A stretch of 64,000 bases of DNA from Deltaproteobacteria bacterium (GTDB lineage: Bacteria; Myxococcota; Myxococcia; Myxococcales; Anaeromyxobacteraceae). The notes below the pieces were generated by a model. It saw only the letters and a list, made by a program, of their open reading frames with translations, ran no database searches and was not told the origin of the DNA. The DNA is taken from NCBI GenBank assembly GCA_016214955.1, contig JACRMN010000010.1:124001-188000 (forward strand). The letters run 5' to 3'. How positions within the stretch are numbered: the first letter of the stretch is position 1; the number at the start of each line of letters is the position of its first letter. Shown one piece after another: positions 36,788 through 46,000 of this stretch. The position numbers were made by a program, and so were the translations under genes.

Positions 36788-38098
36788 ATGACGACGCCGC
36801 GCACCATCCAGATCGAGGAGCGGGTACCGCTCCTCCAGTCCATCCCCCTCTCCCTGCAGCACCTGTTCGCCATGTTCGGCGCCACGGTGCTGGTGCCCTT
36901 CCTGGTGGGGCTCGACACCTCGGTCACCCTGTTCACGAGCGGCGTGGGCACGCTGCTCTACATCCTCATCACCAAGGGGAAAATCCCCGCCTACCTGGGC
37001 TCCTCCTTCGCCTTCATCGCCGCGCTCTCGGCCATCCTGGGCGTGAAGCCGGGCCAGATCGCCTCCGACCAGCGCATCGCCGTCGCCATGGGCGGCTGCG
37101 TGGTTGTCGGCGCCATCTACATCGCGGTGGCGCTGGCCATCGGCAGGTTCGGCACCGGCTGGATCGATCGCCTGCTCCCACCGGTGGTCATCGGCCCGGT
37201 GGTGATGGTGATCGGCCTGGGCCTGGCCCGGGTTGCGGTCGAGGTCATGGCCATGCAGGGGGGCACCGGCAGCTACAGGCCGGAGTTCTTCTACGTGGCG
37301 CTGGCTGCCCTGGCCATCGCGGTGCTGGCGGCCCAGTACCTGAAGGGCTTCCTGGGTGTGATCCCCATCCTCATCGGCATCGTCGGCGGCTACCTGGTGG
37401 CGCTGGCGGCCGGCCAGGTGAACCTCTCGGGCCTGGGCCAGGCCCCGGCCTTCGCCGTGCCCCACTTCGTGCTCCCGGTCTTCGACGCCAGCGCCATCCT
37501 CTCCCTGGCCCCCATCTCGCTGGTGGTCATCACCGAGCACATCGGGCACCTCATCGTCACCAACAACGTGGTGGGGCGCGACCTGGTGAAGGACCCGGGC
37601 CTGCACCGCTCGCTGGCCGGCGACGGCGTGGCCACCGCGGTCTCGGGCTTCCTGGGCGGCCCCCCCAACACCACCTACGGCGAGAACATCGGTGTCATGG
37701 CGGTCACCCGGGTCTTCAGCGTCTGGGTCATCGGCGGCGCCGCGGTGATGGCCGTCGTCATGAGCTTCCTGCCGATGGTCGGGGCCCTGATCCGCTCCAT
37801 CCCCACCCAGGTGATGGGGGGCATCTGCATCCTGCTCTTCGGCATCATCGCCGCCGCGGGCGTGCGCATGCTGGTCGAGGCCCGGATCGACTACGCCGAG
37901 AAGCGCAACCTCATCATCACCTCGGTGATCCTGATCATCGGCATCGGCGGCGCCAAGATCCACCTGGGCTCGGTGGAGCTGGGCGAGATGTCGCTCGCCA
38001 CCTACGTGGGCGTGCTGCTCAACCTGGTGCTGCCCCACGGCAGGGCCAGCGACGCCGAGCACGACGCGGTGGTGGCCGCGACCCAGCCGGACGCGTAG
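36788..38098 (+). CDS. uraA: Uracil/xanthine permease (NCS2)
   Basis: 436 residues, 12 to 14 membrane segments. NCS2 motifs: SLQHLFAMFGATVLVPFLVG, TKGKIPAYLGSSFAFIAAL, EHIGHLIVTNNVVGRDL (the conserved Glu binds the base) and GFLGGPPNTTYGENIGV. UraA-type proteins are proton symporters for uracil. Xanthine transport cannot be excluded, but TTYGENIGV and the length favour UraA. It ends the salvage cluster, followed by a strong terminator. Confidence 0.9.
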   Translation: MTTPRTIQIEERVPLLQSIPLSLQHLFAMFGATVLVPFLVGLDTSVTLFTSGVGTLLYILITKGKIPAYLGSSFAFIAALSAILGVKPGQIASDQRIAVAMGGCVVVGAIYIAVALAIGRFGTGWIDRLLPPVVIGPVVMVIGLGLARVAVEVMAMQGGTGSYRPEFFYVALAALAIAVLAAQYLKGFLGVIPILIGIVGGYLVALAAGQVNLSGLGQAPAFAVPHFVLPVFDASAILSLAPISLVVITEHIGHLIVTNNVVGRDLVKDPGLHRSLAGDGVATAVSGFLGGPPNTTYGENIGVMAVTRVFSVWVIGGAAVMAVVMSFLPMVGALIRSIPTQVMGGICILLFGIIAAAGVRMLVEARIDYAEKRNLIITSVILIIGIGGAKIHLGSVELGEMSLATYVGVLLNLVLPHGRASDAEHDAVVAATQPDA

Positions 38099-38118
38099 AC
38101 TCTGCGGCCGAGCCACCC

Positions 38119-38157
38119 GGGCCCGCGGATCGAGAGGTCCGCGGGCCCTTTCTCATT
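38119..38157 (+). terminator. Intrinsic terminator after uraA
   Basis: Perfect 11-bp stem GGGCCCGCGGA/TCCGCGGGCCC with an 8-base loop, followed by TTTCTCATT. It lies 20 bases after the uraA stop. Confidence 0.85.
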
Positions 38158-38416
38158 CCGCGATCGGGATGGCCTGCCCTCGCCGTTGCGCCGCACGCGT
38201 CGGGTCCCGGCGCCTTCGCTCGGGGCGCGGCTGCGGTGCGCCCCGGAGCTTCGACGCCACCCGCCGCGGCGGCGGGGTTCCGCGGGCGAATCGACGATCG
38301 AGGATGGCCTGCGCGACGCGGGGCTTCGGAACTCGGGACGACGCTGATCACTTGAGACCGGAGCAGCCACGGTGAGCGAACCAGGCGGCGGCGTCCTGAC
38401 CGTCGATGAGAGGAAG

Positions 38417-38848
38417 TCAGCTCCCCGGGATGGGTGCGGCGGGCGAGGTGCTATCGAATCTCAGCTTCTCGTCCAGCTTATCGAGGATTGGTGACTGCCA
38501 GTCGGGTCCGAACACGGTGGTGGCCAGGACCCGCTTGGACACGACCTCAACGCGTGTCCCCGGCTCACCGTTCATCGCATCGACAAAAACGGCGACTCGT
38601 TCGCCGTAGCTGAAGCCGCTCCACCCGTTCTCAGCGAGGAAGCAACCCTCGGCAGAGTCCTCCTTCACGAGAGTGAGCTTCAGGTCGGAGAGGACATCGG
38701 GGACGGCCTTCCAGACCGCCTCGCGCGATGCCGGGTAGATGCGCGCCAAGCCAGTGCCTTTGGCCGCCCGGGCGTCGGCGAGCGTGGCGCACCCCGAAGA
38801 GGCGGAGAGGACTCCCACCAGGAGGAGGAGCACGGGGGGTCTGGGCAT
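38417..38848 (-). CDS. Small lipoprotein of unknown function
   Basis: 143 residues, lipobox VLSASSGC, so probably anchored to a membrane. The rest has IYPASREAVWKAVPDVLSDL and RVEVVSKRVLATTVFGPDWQ, an alpha/beta arrangement that recalls small periplasmic DUF-type lipoproteins, but no family is named. Start at 38848 is set by AGGAG 6 bases upstream (plus strand CTCCT at 38855-38859); ATG at 38872 is an alternative. Confidence 0.65.
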   Translation of the reverse strand: MPRPPVLLLLVGVLSASSGCATLADARAAKGTGLARIYPASREAVWKAVPDVLSDLKLTLVKEDSAEGCFLAENGWSGFSYGERVAVFVDAMNGEPGTRVEVVSKRVLATTVFGPDWQSPILDKLDEKLRFDSTSPAAPIPGS

Positions 38849-39211
38849 CGCGTGCTCCTGGGACGGCCGCATAGTGGATCGGGCATTCTACCTCCCCAAG
38901 CTTCCGGCGTGGCGGGGAGCCATGCCACGTTCCGTGACGACTGCACAGCCATGGGGGCCGGGACGCCACCCGGTGCGGGCGTACGGGCCTTCGTCCCCGC
39001 CCGCAGGGTCCGCGCGTGCGCTTCTCGGCCCGCTGCTCCCGCGGAGCGGTATGCATCGAGCGAGCGCCACGGCCGGGACAGCGAAGAGGACAGTCGCAGT
39101 GGCGAAGCGAGATGCCCGGGTCTGCGGACGGAACCGGTCGCCGGCCGCTGCCGTGAAGTCGCGGCCCGAGGACGGGGACGAAGGCCCGGGAGCCCGCCCT
39201 CGCCTCCGCGC
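38849..39211. other. 363-base gene-free gap with long inverted repeat
   Basis: Gap downstream of the uracil phosphoribosyltransferase gene and upstream of the lipoprotein gene, both on the minus strand. No convincing ORF was found. A 25-bp inverted repeat pair at 38975-38999 and 39173-39197 encloses 173 bases with no recognised RNA or protein gene. Confidence 0.55.
38975..39197. repeat. 25-bp inverted repeats enclosing 173 bases
   Basis: The inner 16 bases (CGGGCCTTCGTCCCCG at 38984-38999 against 39173-39188) pair perfectly; three mismatches follow, then 6 more paired bases. It could be a small non-autonomous element or the base of a structured RNA. No target-site duplication was seen. Confidence 0.5.
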
Positions 39212-40027
39212 CTACACGAACGCGTTGTTCATGATCTCCCCGAAGCCGCCGCCGCCGGGGACGATGTACTGGTGGTCGTCGAGGCCGCGCTCCTCGTCCC
39301 AGCGGGAGCCCGGGACGGTGTCGAGGACGTCGGGTGCCGAGAGGCCGCGGTCGAGCCGCAGCGCGTAGACGAGCACGTCGGGGTGCGCCCGGGTCATGTT
39401 GCGCAGGTACTCGGGGGTGACGATGAGGTGGATGTTGATGATGCGGCGGGCGGTGCCGGGGACGTTCTTCTTGTAGGTCTCGATGGCGGTGGCCAGCGAG
39501 CTGCCGGTGGCGCCCATCGGGTCGGGGAAGAGCAGGAAGGCGCCGTCCACGTCGCCGCCGATCTTCATGCCGCCGATGCCGGCGCCCACCACCTCCTGTT
39601 GCGAGCCCAGCATGCGGCTCATGATGATGTGGTCCTGGCGCACCAGCGCGGGGTCGAGGGTCTCGTTGAGGAGGTCGTAGGCCTCCTGCGACGGCACCGC
39701 GCCCGCCCGGGCGATGTTGACGGTGACGGCTCGCACGTCGCGGTCCACCACCTCGCCCTCGAAGATGGCGCGAGGCGAGCTGTCGATCATGCGGGTGGGC
39801 ACCGAGATGCGGCGGCGTGGGAACTCGGCGGCGATCACGGTGCGCAGGAGGTCCTGGTAGAGGAGGCGCACCAGGTTGTTGATGACCGGCTGCCGGGTGT
39901 CCTTGGCGCACAGGGTGGCGAGGTGGCCCAGCAGGAAGGGATTGGAGAGGATGTGGATGCCCGGGCCGTAGCGGTGCTCGATCTCCGTGGGCCGGAAGGG
40001 GACGTGCTCGTAGGCGCGGTCTCGCAT
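39212..40027 (-). CDS. upp: Uracil phosphoribosyltransferase-like protein
   Basis: 271 residues, longer than E. coli Upp (208). C-terminal part matches UPRT: VNIARAGAVPSQEAYDLLN, PDPMGATGSSLATAIETYKK (PRPP loop; usual form DPMLATGGS) and VTPEYLRNMTRAHPDVLVYAL, ending YIVPGGGGFGEI. It converts uracil plus PRPP to UMP. The extra length includes about 25 residues before the C-terminus (LDTVPGSRWDEERGLDDH). ATG at 40027 begins MRDRAYEHV; an earlier Met is possible. It lies about 1 kb from uraA, convergent to it. Confidence 0.82.
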   Translation of the reverse strand: MRDRAYEHVPFRPTEIEHRYGPGIHILSNPFLLGHLATLCAKDTRQPVINNLVRLLYQDLLRTVIAAEFPRRRISVPTRMIDSSPRAIFEGEVVDRDVRAVTVNIARAGAVPSQEAYDLLNETLDPALVRQDHIIMSRMLGSQQEVVGAGIGGMKIGGDVDGAFLLFPDPMGATGSSLATAIETYKKNVPGTARRIINIHLIVTPEYLRNMTRAHPDVLVYALRLDRGLSAPDVLDTVPGSRWDEERGLDDHQYIVPGGGGFGEIMNNAFV

Positions 40028-40113
40028 GGGCCGGGAACATACACCACACGACATCGCCCCAGGGCCCTCACCGAGCGCTTGAACGGCGCCGGTGCCGGTG
40101 GCAGCTTCCGGCC

Positions 40114-40758
40114 ATGATCCGCGCACCTCACCGCCTCGCCCTCGCGGCCGCCGCCGCCCTCTCGCTCCTCGCGGCCGCGCCGGCCGCGGCCCAGTCGGGC
40201 GGGAAGCGCACCCCCTCCGAGAAGGTGGCCGCGGTCCGCGATCCCTCGACCGCGCTCCTCGGCCGCTGGGAGCTCGCGGGCGCCCTGGGCTTCGCCATCC
40301 CCTTCGAGAACCAGCTCGGCACCGGGTTCAAGCTGGCGGCCACCGGCCTCCACGGCCAGGCCTCGCTGGCCAGCGGCACCGTGCTCCAGCTCGGCGGGAC
40401 GCTGGCCTGGACCTACAACGGGTACGGCAGCGGCGTCGACGGCTCCCTCGACACCGTCGACCTCCTGCCGCTGGCCCGGGTGCGTTTCACGCTCAACCCG
40501 CAGCTCTTCGCCTTCGCCGACGGCGGCATCGGCCTGGCCATCGTCCACGGGAGCGTGAGCATCCCCAACCAGGCGCCGGCTCCGCCCACCCGGAGCACCA
40601 GCACCGACGCGGCGCTGCTGGTGAAGCTGGGCGGCGGCCTGGGCTTCGAGCTGCAGCCCAGCCTGGCGATCACCCTGGAGCCGGCGTTCCACTTCTACGC
40701 CAAGAGCGGCTCCATCACCCAGTTCACCCTGCTGGCCGGGGCCGTCTACCGCCCGTAG
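40114..40758 (+). CDS. Predicted outer-membrane beta-barrel protein
   Basis: 214 residues with a signal peptide (ALAAAAALSLLAAAPAAAQS). The mature protein has alternating-residue beta strands such as WELAGALGFAIPFENQ, VRFTLNPQLFAFADGGIG and AITLEPAFHFYAKSG, ending with YRP. No family named. It is divergent from the uracil phosphoribosyltransferase gene (86 bases). Role unknown. Confidence 0.7.
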   Translation: MIRAPHRLALAAAAALSLLAAAPAAAQSGGKRTPSEKVAAVRDPSTALLGRWELAGALGFAIPFENQLGTGFKLAATGLHGQASLASGTVLQLGGTLAWTYNGYGSGVDGSLDTVDLLPLARVRFTLNPQLFAFADGGIGLAIVHGSVSIPNQAPAPPTRSTSTDAALLVKLGGGLGFELQPSLAITLEPAFHFYAKSGSITQFTLLAGAVYRP

Positions 40759-40839
40759 GCGGGAGCCCGTCTCGTCCCGTCTCCCCGCCTTCGCTCCGCG
40801 CGGCGGCGGGGACGAGCCTCCGCTCGAGAGCGCTCCTTC

Positions 40840-40868
40840 CCCTCTCCCCCGCTCGGCGGGGGAGAGGG
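40840..40868. repeat. 13-bp inverted repeat with 3-base loop
   Basis: CCCTCTCCCCCGC, TCG, GCGGGGGAGAGGG lies between two convergent genes. Such pyrimidine-rich palindromes are common dispersed elements in GC-rich proteobacteria and may also stop transcription, though no T-tract follows on either strand. Confidence 0.6.
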
Positions 40869-40895
40869 AAAGGGTGAGGGGGGCGAGGAGGGCGG

Positions 40896-42518
40896 CTACA
40901 GCCCCAGCTTCTTGAAGAAGTCGTTCCCCTTGTCGTCCACCAGGATGAAGGCCGGGAAGTTCTCGACCTCGATCTTCCAGACCGCCTCCATGCCCAGCTC
41001 GGGGAAGTCGAGGACCTCCACCTTCTTGATGTTCTCCTCGGCCAGCACCGCCGCCGGGCCGCCGATGGAGCCGAGGTAGAAACCGCCGTGCTTCTTGCAG
41101 GCGTCGGTCACCTGCTGGCTGCGGTTGCCCTTGGCGATCATCACCAGCGAGGCGCCGTTGGCCTGCAGCAGGTCCACGTAGGAGTCCATGCGGCCGGCCG
41201 TCGTCGGGCCGAAGGAGCCCGAGGGCTTGCCCGGCGGCGTCTTGGCCGGGCCGGCGTAGTAGACCGGGTGCTTCTTCAGGTACTCGGGCACGCCCTTGCC
41301 CTGGTCGATGAGCTGCTTGAACTTGGCGTGGGCGATGTCGCGGGCCACCACCAGCGTGCCGGTGAGCAGGAGCGGCGTCGAGACCGGGTGCCGGGAGAGC
41401 TCGGCCACGATCTCCTTCATGGGCCGGTTGAGGTCGACCTTCACCCCGTGCTCGTGCTTGCCGGTGCGGTAGGGCGCCGGGATGAGCCGGCCCGGGTCGT
41501 GGTCCAGGTCCTCCACCCAGAGGCCGTCCTTGTCGATCTTGGCCTTGATGTTCCGATCGGCCGAGCAGGAGACCCCCATGCCCACCGGGCAGGAGGCGCC
41601 ATGGCGCGGCAGGCGAACCACGCGGACGTCGTGGGCGAAGTACTTGCCACCGAACTGGGCGCCGACGCCCAGCTTGTTGGCGGCCTCGAGCAGCGCCGCC
41701 TCCAGCCCCAGGTCGCGGAAGGCCACGCCGAAGTCGCCGCCGGTGGTGGGCAGGGCGTCGTAGTACTTGGTCGAGGCCAGCTTCACCGTCTTCAGGTTGG
41801 TCTCGGCCGAGGTGCCGCCGATGACCACGGCGATGTGGTAGGGCGGGCAGGCTGCGGTGCCCAGGTACTTCATCTTGTCGACGAGGAACTTCTCCAGCTT
41901 GCCGGGCTCGAGGAGCGCCTTGGTCTCCTGCCAGAGCATGGTCTTGTTGGCCGAGCCGCCGCCCTTGGCCACGAAGAGGAACTTGTACTCGGCGCCCTTG
42001 GCCGCGTAGAGGTCGATCTGCGCCGGCAGGTTGTTGCCGGTGTTCTTCTCCTCGAAGACATTGAGGGCGGTGGTCTGGGAGTAGCGGAGGTTCTCCTTGA
42101 CGTAGGTCTCCCAGATGCCCTGGGAGATGAACTCCTCGTCCTTCACCCCCGTCCAGACCTGCTGGCCCTTCTTGCCCACCACCGTGGCGGTGCCGGTGTC
42201 CTGGCAGATGGGCAGCTCGCCGCGGGCGGCGATCTCGGCGTTGCGCAGGAAGGCCAGGGCCACGCCCTTGTCGTTCTGCGAGGCTTCCGGGTCGCCGAGG
42301 ATCTTGGCCACCTGCTCGTTGTGCTCCTTGCGCAGGAAGAAGGAGCACTCGCGCATGGCCTCCCGGGCCAGCCGCGCCAGCGCCGACGGCTCGACCTTGA
42401 GCATCTCCTTGCCCTCGAAGCTGCCGACCGAGACGCCCTCCTTGCTGACCAGCCGGTAGCGGGTCTCGTCCTTCGAGAGCGGGAAGGGGTCGTGGTACTC
42501 GAACACGGGCGCGGCCAT
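40896..42518 (-). CDS. fumA: Fumarate hydratase class I (iron-sulfur)
   Basis: 540 residues, the usual length of FumA/FumB-type enzymes that interconvert fumarate and malate in the TCA cycle. The three cluster Cys are visible in [24 protein letters not shown] and [10 protein letters not shown]. Other motifs: [12 protein letters not shown] and [17 protein letters not shown] at the C-terminal beta part. ATG at 42518 follows GGAG. Class I fumarases are oxygen-sensitive, fitting an organism with anaerobic capacity. fumA and fumB cannot be told apart here. Confidence 0.92.
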   Translation of the reverse strand: MAAPVFEYHDPFPLSKDETRYRLVSKEGVSVGSFEGKEMLKVEPSALARLAREAMRECSFFLRKEHNEQVAKILGDPEASQNDKGVALAFLRNAEIAARGELPICQDTGTATVVGKKGQQVWTGVKDEEFISQGIWETYVKENLRYSQTTALNVFEEKNTGNNLPAQIDLYAAKGAEYKFLFVAKGGGSANKTMLWQETKALLEPGKLEKFLVDKMKYLGTAACPPYHIAVVIGGTSAETNLKTVKLASTKYYDALPTTGGDFGVAFRDLGLEAALLEAANKLGVGAQFGGKYFAHDVRVVRLPRHGASCPVGMGVSCSADRNIKAKIDKDGLWVEDLDHDPGRLIPAPYRTGKHEHGVKVDLNRPMKEIVAELSRHPVSTPLLLTGTLVVARDIAHAKFKQLIDQGKGVPEYLKKHPVYYAGPAKTPPGKPSGSFGPTTAGRMDSYVDLLQANGASLVMIAKGNRSQQVTDACKKHGGFYLGSIGGPAAVLAEENIKKVEVLDFPELGMEAVWKIEVENFPAFILVDDKGNDFFKKLGL

Positions 42519-43042
42519 GGCATCTCCTCCGACGTGAAGGCGCCCGCAGGGCGGGCGCGAAGGTGGGTGAGCCCCGGGAGGGTGTAGCTAACCACAGCGA
42601 GCGGCCAGCCGTCGAACGAAAGCGTCCGGCTGCTGCGGGCGCCGCGCGCCGCATCCGCTCTGCCTCCTGCCCGCCACCGGGAGGCGTTCGCGGGAGGACC
42701 CGGCGACCTCCGCTCCAGCGCGCCCGCCCGCCGGCTCCTGACCTCCGCGAACCTCACCGGCCCGGTGAGCACGAGCGCCAGGCGCGGGCCCGACGGGAAT
42801 GGGTCGGGCCCGCATCACCTGGACATGGCTCGGGTAACAAGCACTCCGCGTCGAATGACGTACCTCGCGCGCGGGGCAAAACGGATTTGATCTGCGTCAT
42901 ATCCATCTGGGTGCTCCCGGCCTCCGCCACTCGTCAGCAAGGTGACGACACCTGGGACCACCCGGCTCCAGGAGGGCATCCGATCCGGGCGGGGCACGAC
43001 CCGGGGGACGCAGGCAGCAGGACGAGCTGGAGGGCTCGACAC
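42519..43042. other. 524-base divergent gap upstream of the multicopper gene
   Basis: Regulatory space between the fumarase gene (minus) and the multicopper oxidase gene (plus). It holds an 11-bp perfect inverted repeat at 42784-42813. No clear -35/-10 pair was found on either strand, and no copper-regulator box was recognised. The last 20 bases include the GGAGG ribosome site for the multicopper gene. No ORF is supported. Confidence 0.55.
42784..42813. promoter_or_regulatory. 11-bp perfect inverted repeat
   Basis: GCGGGCCCGAC, 8-base loop, GTCGGGCCCGC, 230 bases before the multicopper start. It could be an operator or a terminator for minor transcripts. Confidence 0.35.
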
Positions 43043-46000
43043 ATGACCCGATACCTTGCGGGCGCCCATGCGGCGTTCACGGCCGTGCTCTGCGCGGCAT
43101 TCTCCGCCATCCCCTCGACCGCACAGGCCGCCGTCAGCTGCGTGCGCACCGTCACCGCCGACGTCGTCGCCCTCGACCAGCCGCTGATGTGGAACCGGCT
43201 CGGGGCCCAGAACATCAACGGCGCCGTCTTCGCGCTGCGCAGCGACGTGCGCAACCGCGACTCCGGCCTCCTGCTCGGCCAGGGCGGCGCGCCCATCCCC
43301 GGCCGCGTCGCCATCCGCGCCGACAAGCGGCCGCGCCCGCTGGTGCTCCGCGTCGCCGCCGGCGACTGCCTGCAGGTGACCTTCCAGAACCTGCTCACGC
43401 CGGCCGCCGCCAACCCCTTCAACCCCCTCCTCACCGTCGAGGGCCAGACCTTCGCGGTGCCCCTCATCGACGACCAGGTGGCCGACCGCTACGCCAGCTT
43501 CACCGTCTACGGGATGCAGCCCCTGAACTCCATCGCCGACACCGCCTCCTACGTGGGCGTGAACATCAACAGCGTCGCCGCCCCCGGCGAGACCCGCACC
43601 TACACCTGGTACGCCGAGAAGGAGGGCACGCACCTGGTGAACAGCCACGGCGCCACCTTCGGCGGCCAGGCCGGCGCCGGCAACAGCTCCTCGGGCCTCT
43701 TCGGGCAGGTGAACGTCGAGCCCCCCGGCGCCCGCGTCTACCGCTCCGACGTCACCGAGGAGGAGTTCCGGCTCGCCACCCGCTTCACCGACCCGGCCTC
43801 GGGCCTGCCGGTCATCGACTACGAGGCCCGCTACCCGAACGTCGAGCCCTGGATCACCGAGGGGAGGGCCGGCCTGCCGGTACTCAACCTGATCGACCCG
43901 GCCACCAACCGGACCATCCACACCGAGATCAACGCCATCGTCGCCGGCCCCAACCCCGACGGCACCTTCCCGGCCTCGACCTACCCGCTGGAGAGCGTCG
44001 GCAAGCGCAACCCCACCGTGCCCAACCGGCTCGAGCCCTTCCGCGAGTTCGCCTCGGTCTTCCACGACGAGGTGGCGACCTCGCAGGCCTTCCCCGCCTT
44101 CTACAACCACCCGGTGCTGCGCCACACGCTCAAGGGCGTGGGCGACAACTTCATGATCAACTACGGGTCGGGCGGCATCGGCTCGGAGATCATCTCCAAC
44201 AGGCTGGGCGTCGGCCCCATGCACGACTGCCTCGACTGCTCCTACGAGGAGTTCTTCCTCACCAGCTACGCGGTCGGCGACCCTGCCCTGCTGGTGGACG
44301 TCCCCGCCAACACCGGCCTCGAGGCCTGCGCCCCCGGCGGCGCCGGCTGCGCCGCGGTGGGCCCCAAGGCCACCCGGGCCCTGTTCCCCGGCGACCCCTC
44401 CAACGTGCACCACTCCTACACCGGGGACTTCACCAAGTTCCGCAACGTCCACACCGGCAAGGAGCACCACATCTTCCACCTGCACAACCACCAGTGGCTC
44501 TTCAACGCCTCCGACGACAACGGCAACTACCTCGACGCCCAGGCCATCGGGCCCGGCTCCGGGTACACGTACGAGATCAACTTCGGCGGGTCCGGCAACC
44601 GCAACAAGAGCGCCGGCGACGCCATCTACCACTGCCACCTGTACCCGCACTTCGCCATGGGCATGTGGTACCTGTGGCGCAACCACGACGTGCTCGAGAC
44701 CGGCACCCGGCTGGCGGTGACCCCGGTGGACGCCGGCGGCAACCCCGGCTACCACACCACGCCCTTCGCGCTCCAGGACGGCACCCCGGCGGCCGGCGCG
44801 CGCGCCCTGCCCGACGGCGAGATCGAGGTGGGCGTGCCCATCTCGGCGCTCGTCCCCCTGCCCGGCAAGCCCCTGCCTCCCCTGCCCGGCCGCGTCGAGG
44901 TGGTGCCCAAGGTGGCCACCGACCTCGCCGGCGTGCAGCGCGTGGTCGGTAGCCTGGCCCGGGTGGTGGACCGCAACGTGAACCCCGGCTTCCCGTTCTG
45001 GGTGGCCAGCATCGAGGACGTGGTCGGCCAGCGGCCCACCACTCCGCCGCTCGACATGTGGGCCGGCGCCGGCGGCTGGGACGGCGGCCTGCCGCGCCAC
45101 GCACTCCAGGGCGTCGCCGACGGCGGCACCACCCACATCAACAACGTCAGCCCGCACAGCTTCGACAAGGTGATGGCCCAGGCCAAGCCGGTCTTCTTCC
45201 CCGAGGAGGGTACCGACGTCGAGAAGACGGCGATGGCCTTCCACGCCCGCAAGTACCACCCCAGCATCCAGTACGACATGGCCGGCAACGTCACCAGCCT
45301 CGACGGCACCGAGGCCCAGGGCGGCTTCCGCACCAACGGCAACGGCCTCCCGGTCACCGCCGCCAGCAACGACCTCCGCGCCGGCGGCCCCTTCTCCGTT
45401 CCCTGCATCGACGACAACGGCAGTCTGCTGCGCTCGGGCGTGGTGGGCAGCTTCTTCAGCGGCGAGACCCTGGCCGGCAGCCCCAAGAGCGTCAGCGGCA
45501 GCTCGCCCTACAACATCGACCGGCCCCGCATCTACAAGGGCGCCAACTTCCAGTACGACGCGGTGCTCAACAAGGCCGGCTACCACTACCCGCAGCAGCG
45601 CATCGTCGGGCTGTGGGAAGACGTGATGCCGACCATCCTCAAGCAGCGGCCCGGCGAGCCGCTGGTGATGCGCAACAACACCTTCGACTGCACCCTCTAC
45701 CACCACACCAACCTGGTCCCGACCAAGTTCCAGCTCGACGACTTCGAGGTCGAGACGCCCACCGACATCATCGGCCAGCACATCCACCTGCCCAAGTGGG
45801 ACCTGACCACCACCGATGGCGCGGCCAACGGCTGGAACTACGAGGACGGGACCCTGGCCGCCCAGGCGGTGCAGGAGCGCATCCACGCCATCAACGCCTG
45901 GAACGGCGCCGCGGCCCAGGCCGCCGCCGCCCTGCCCGGCGCCGGCATCGCCCCGGTGGCCACCCTCGACGGCCAGACCTCGCTGACCGCCAAGCCCCAC

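Noticed and set aside
42519-43042. Sigma-54 promoter before the multicopper gene
   Set aside because: A TGGC element near 42823 lacks the GC element at the required 10-base spacing.
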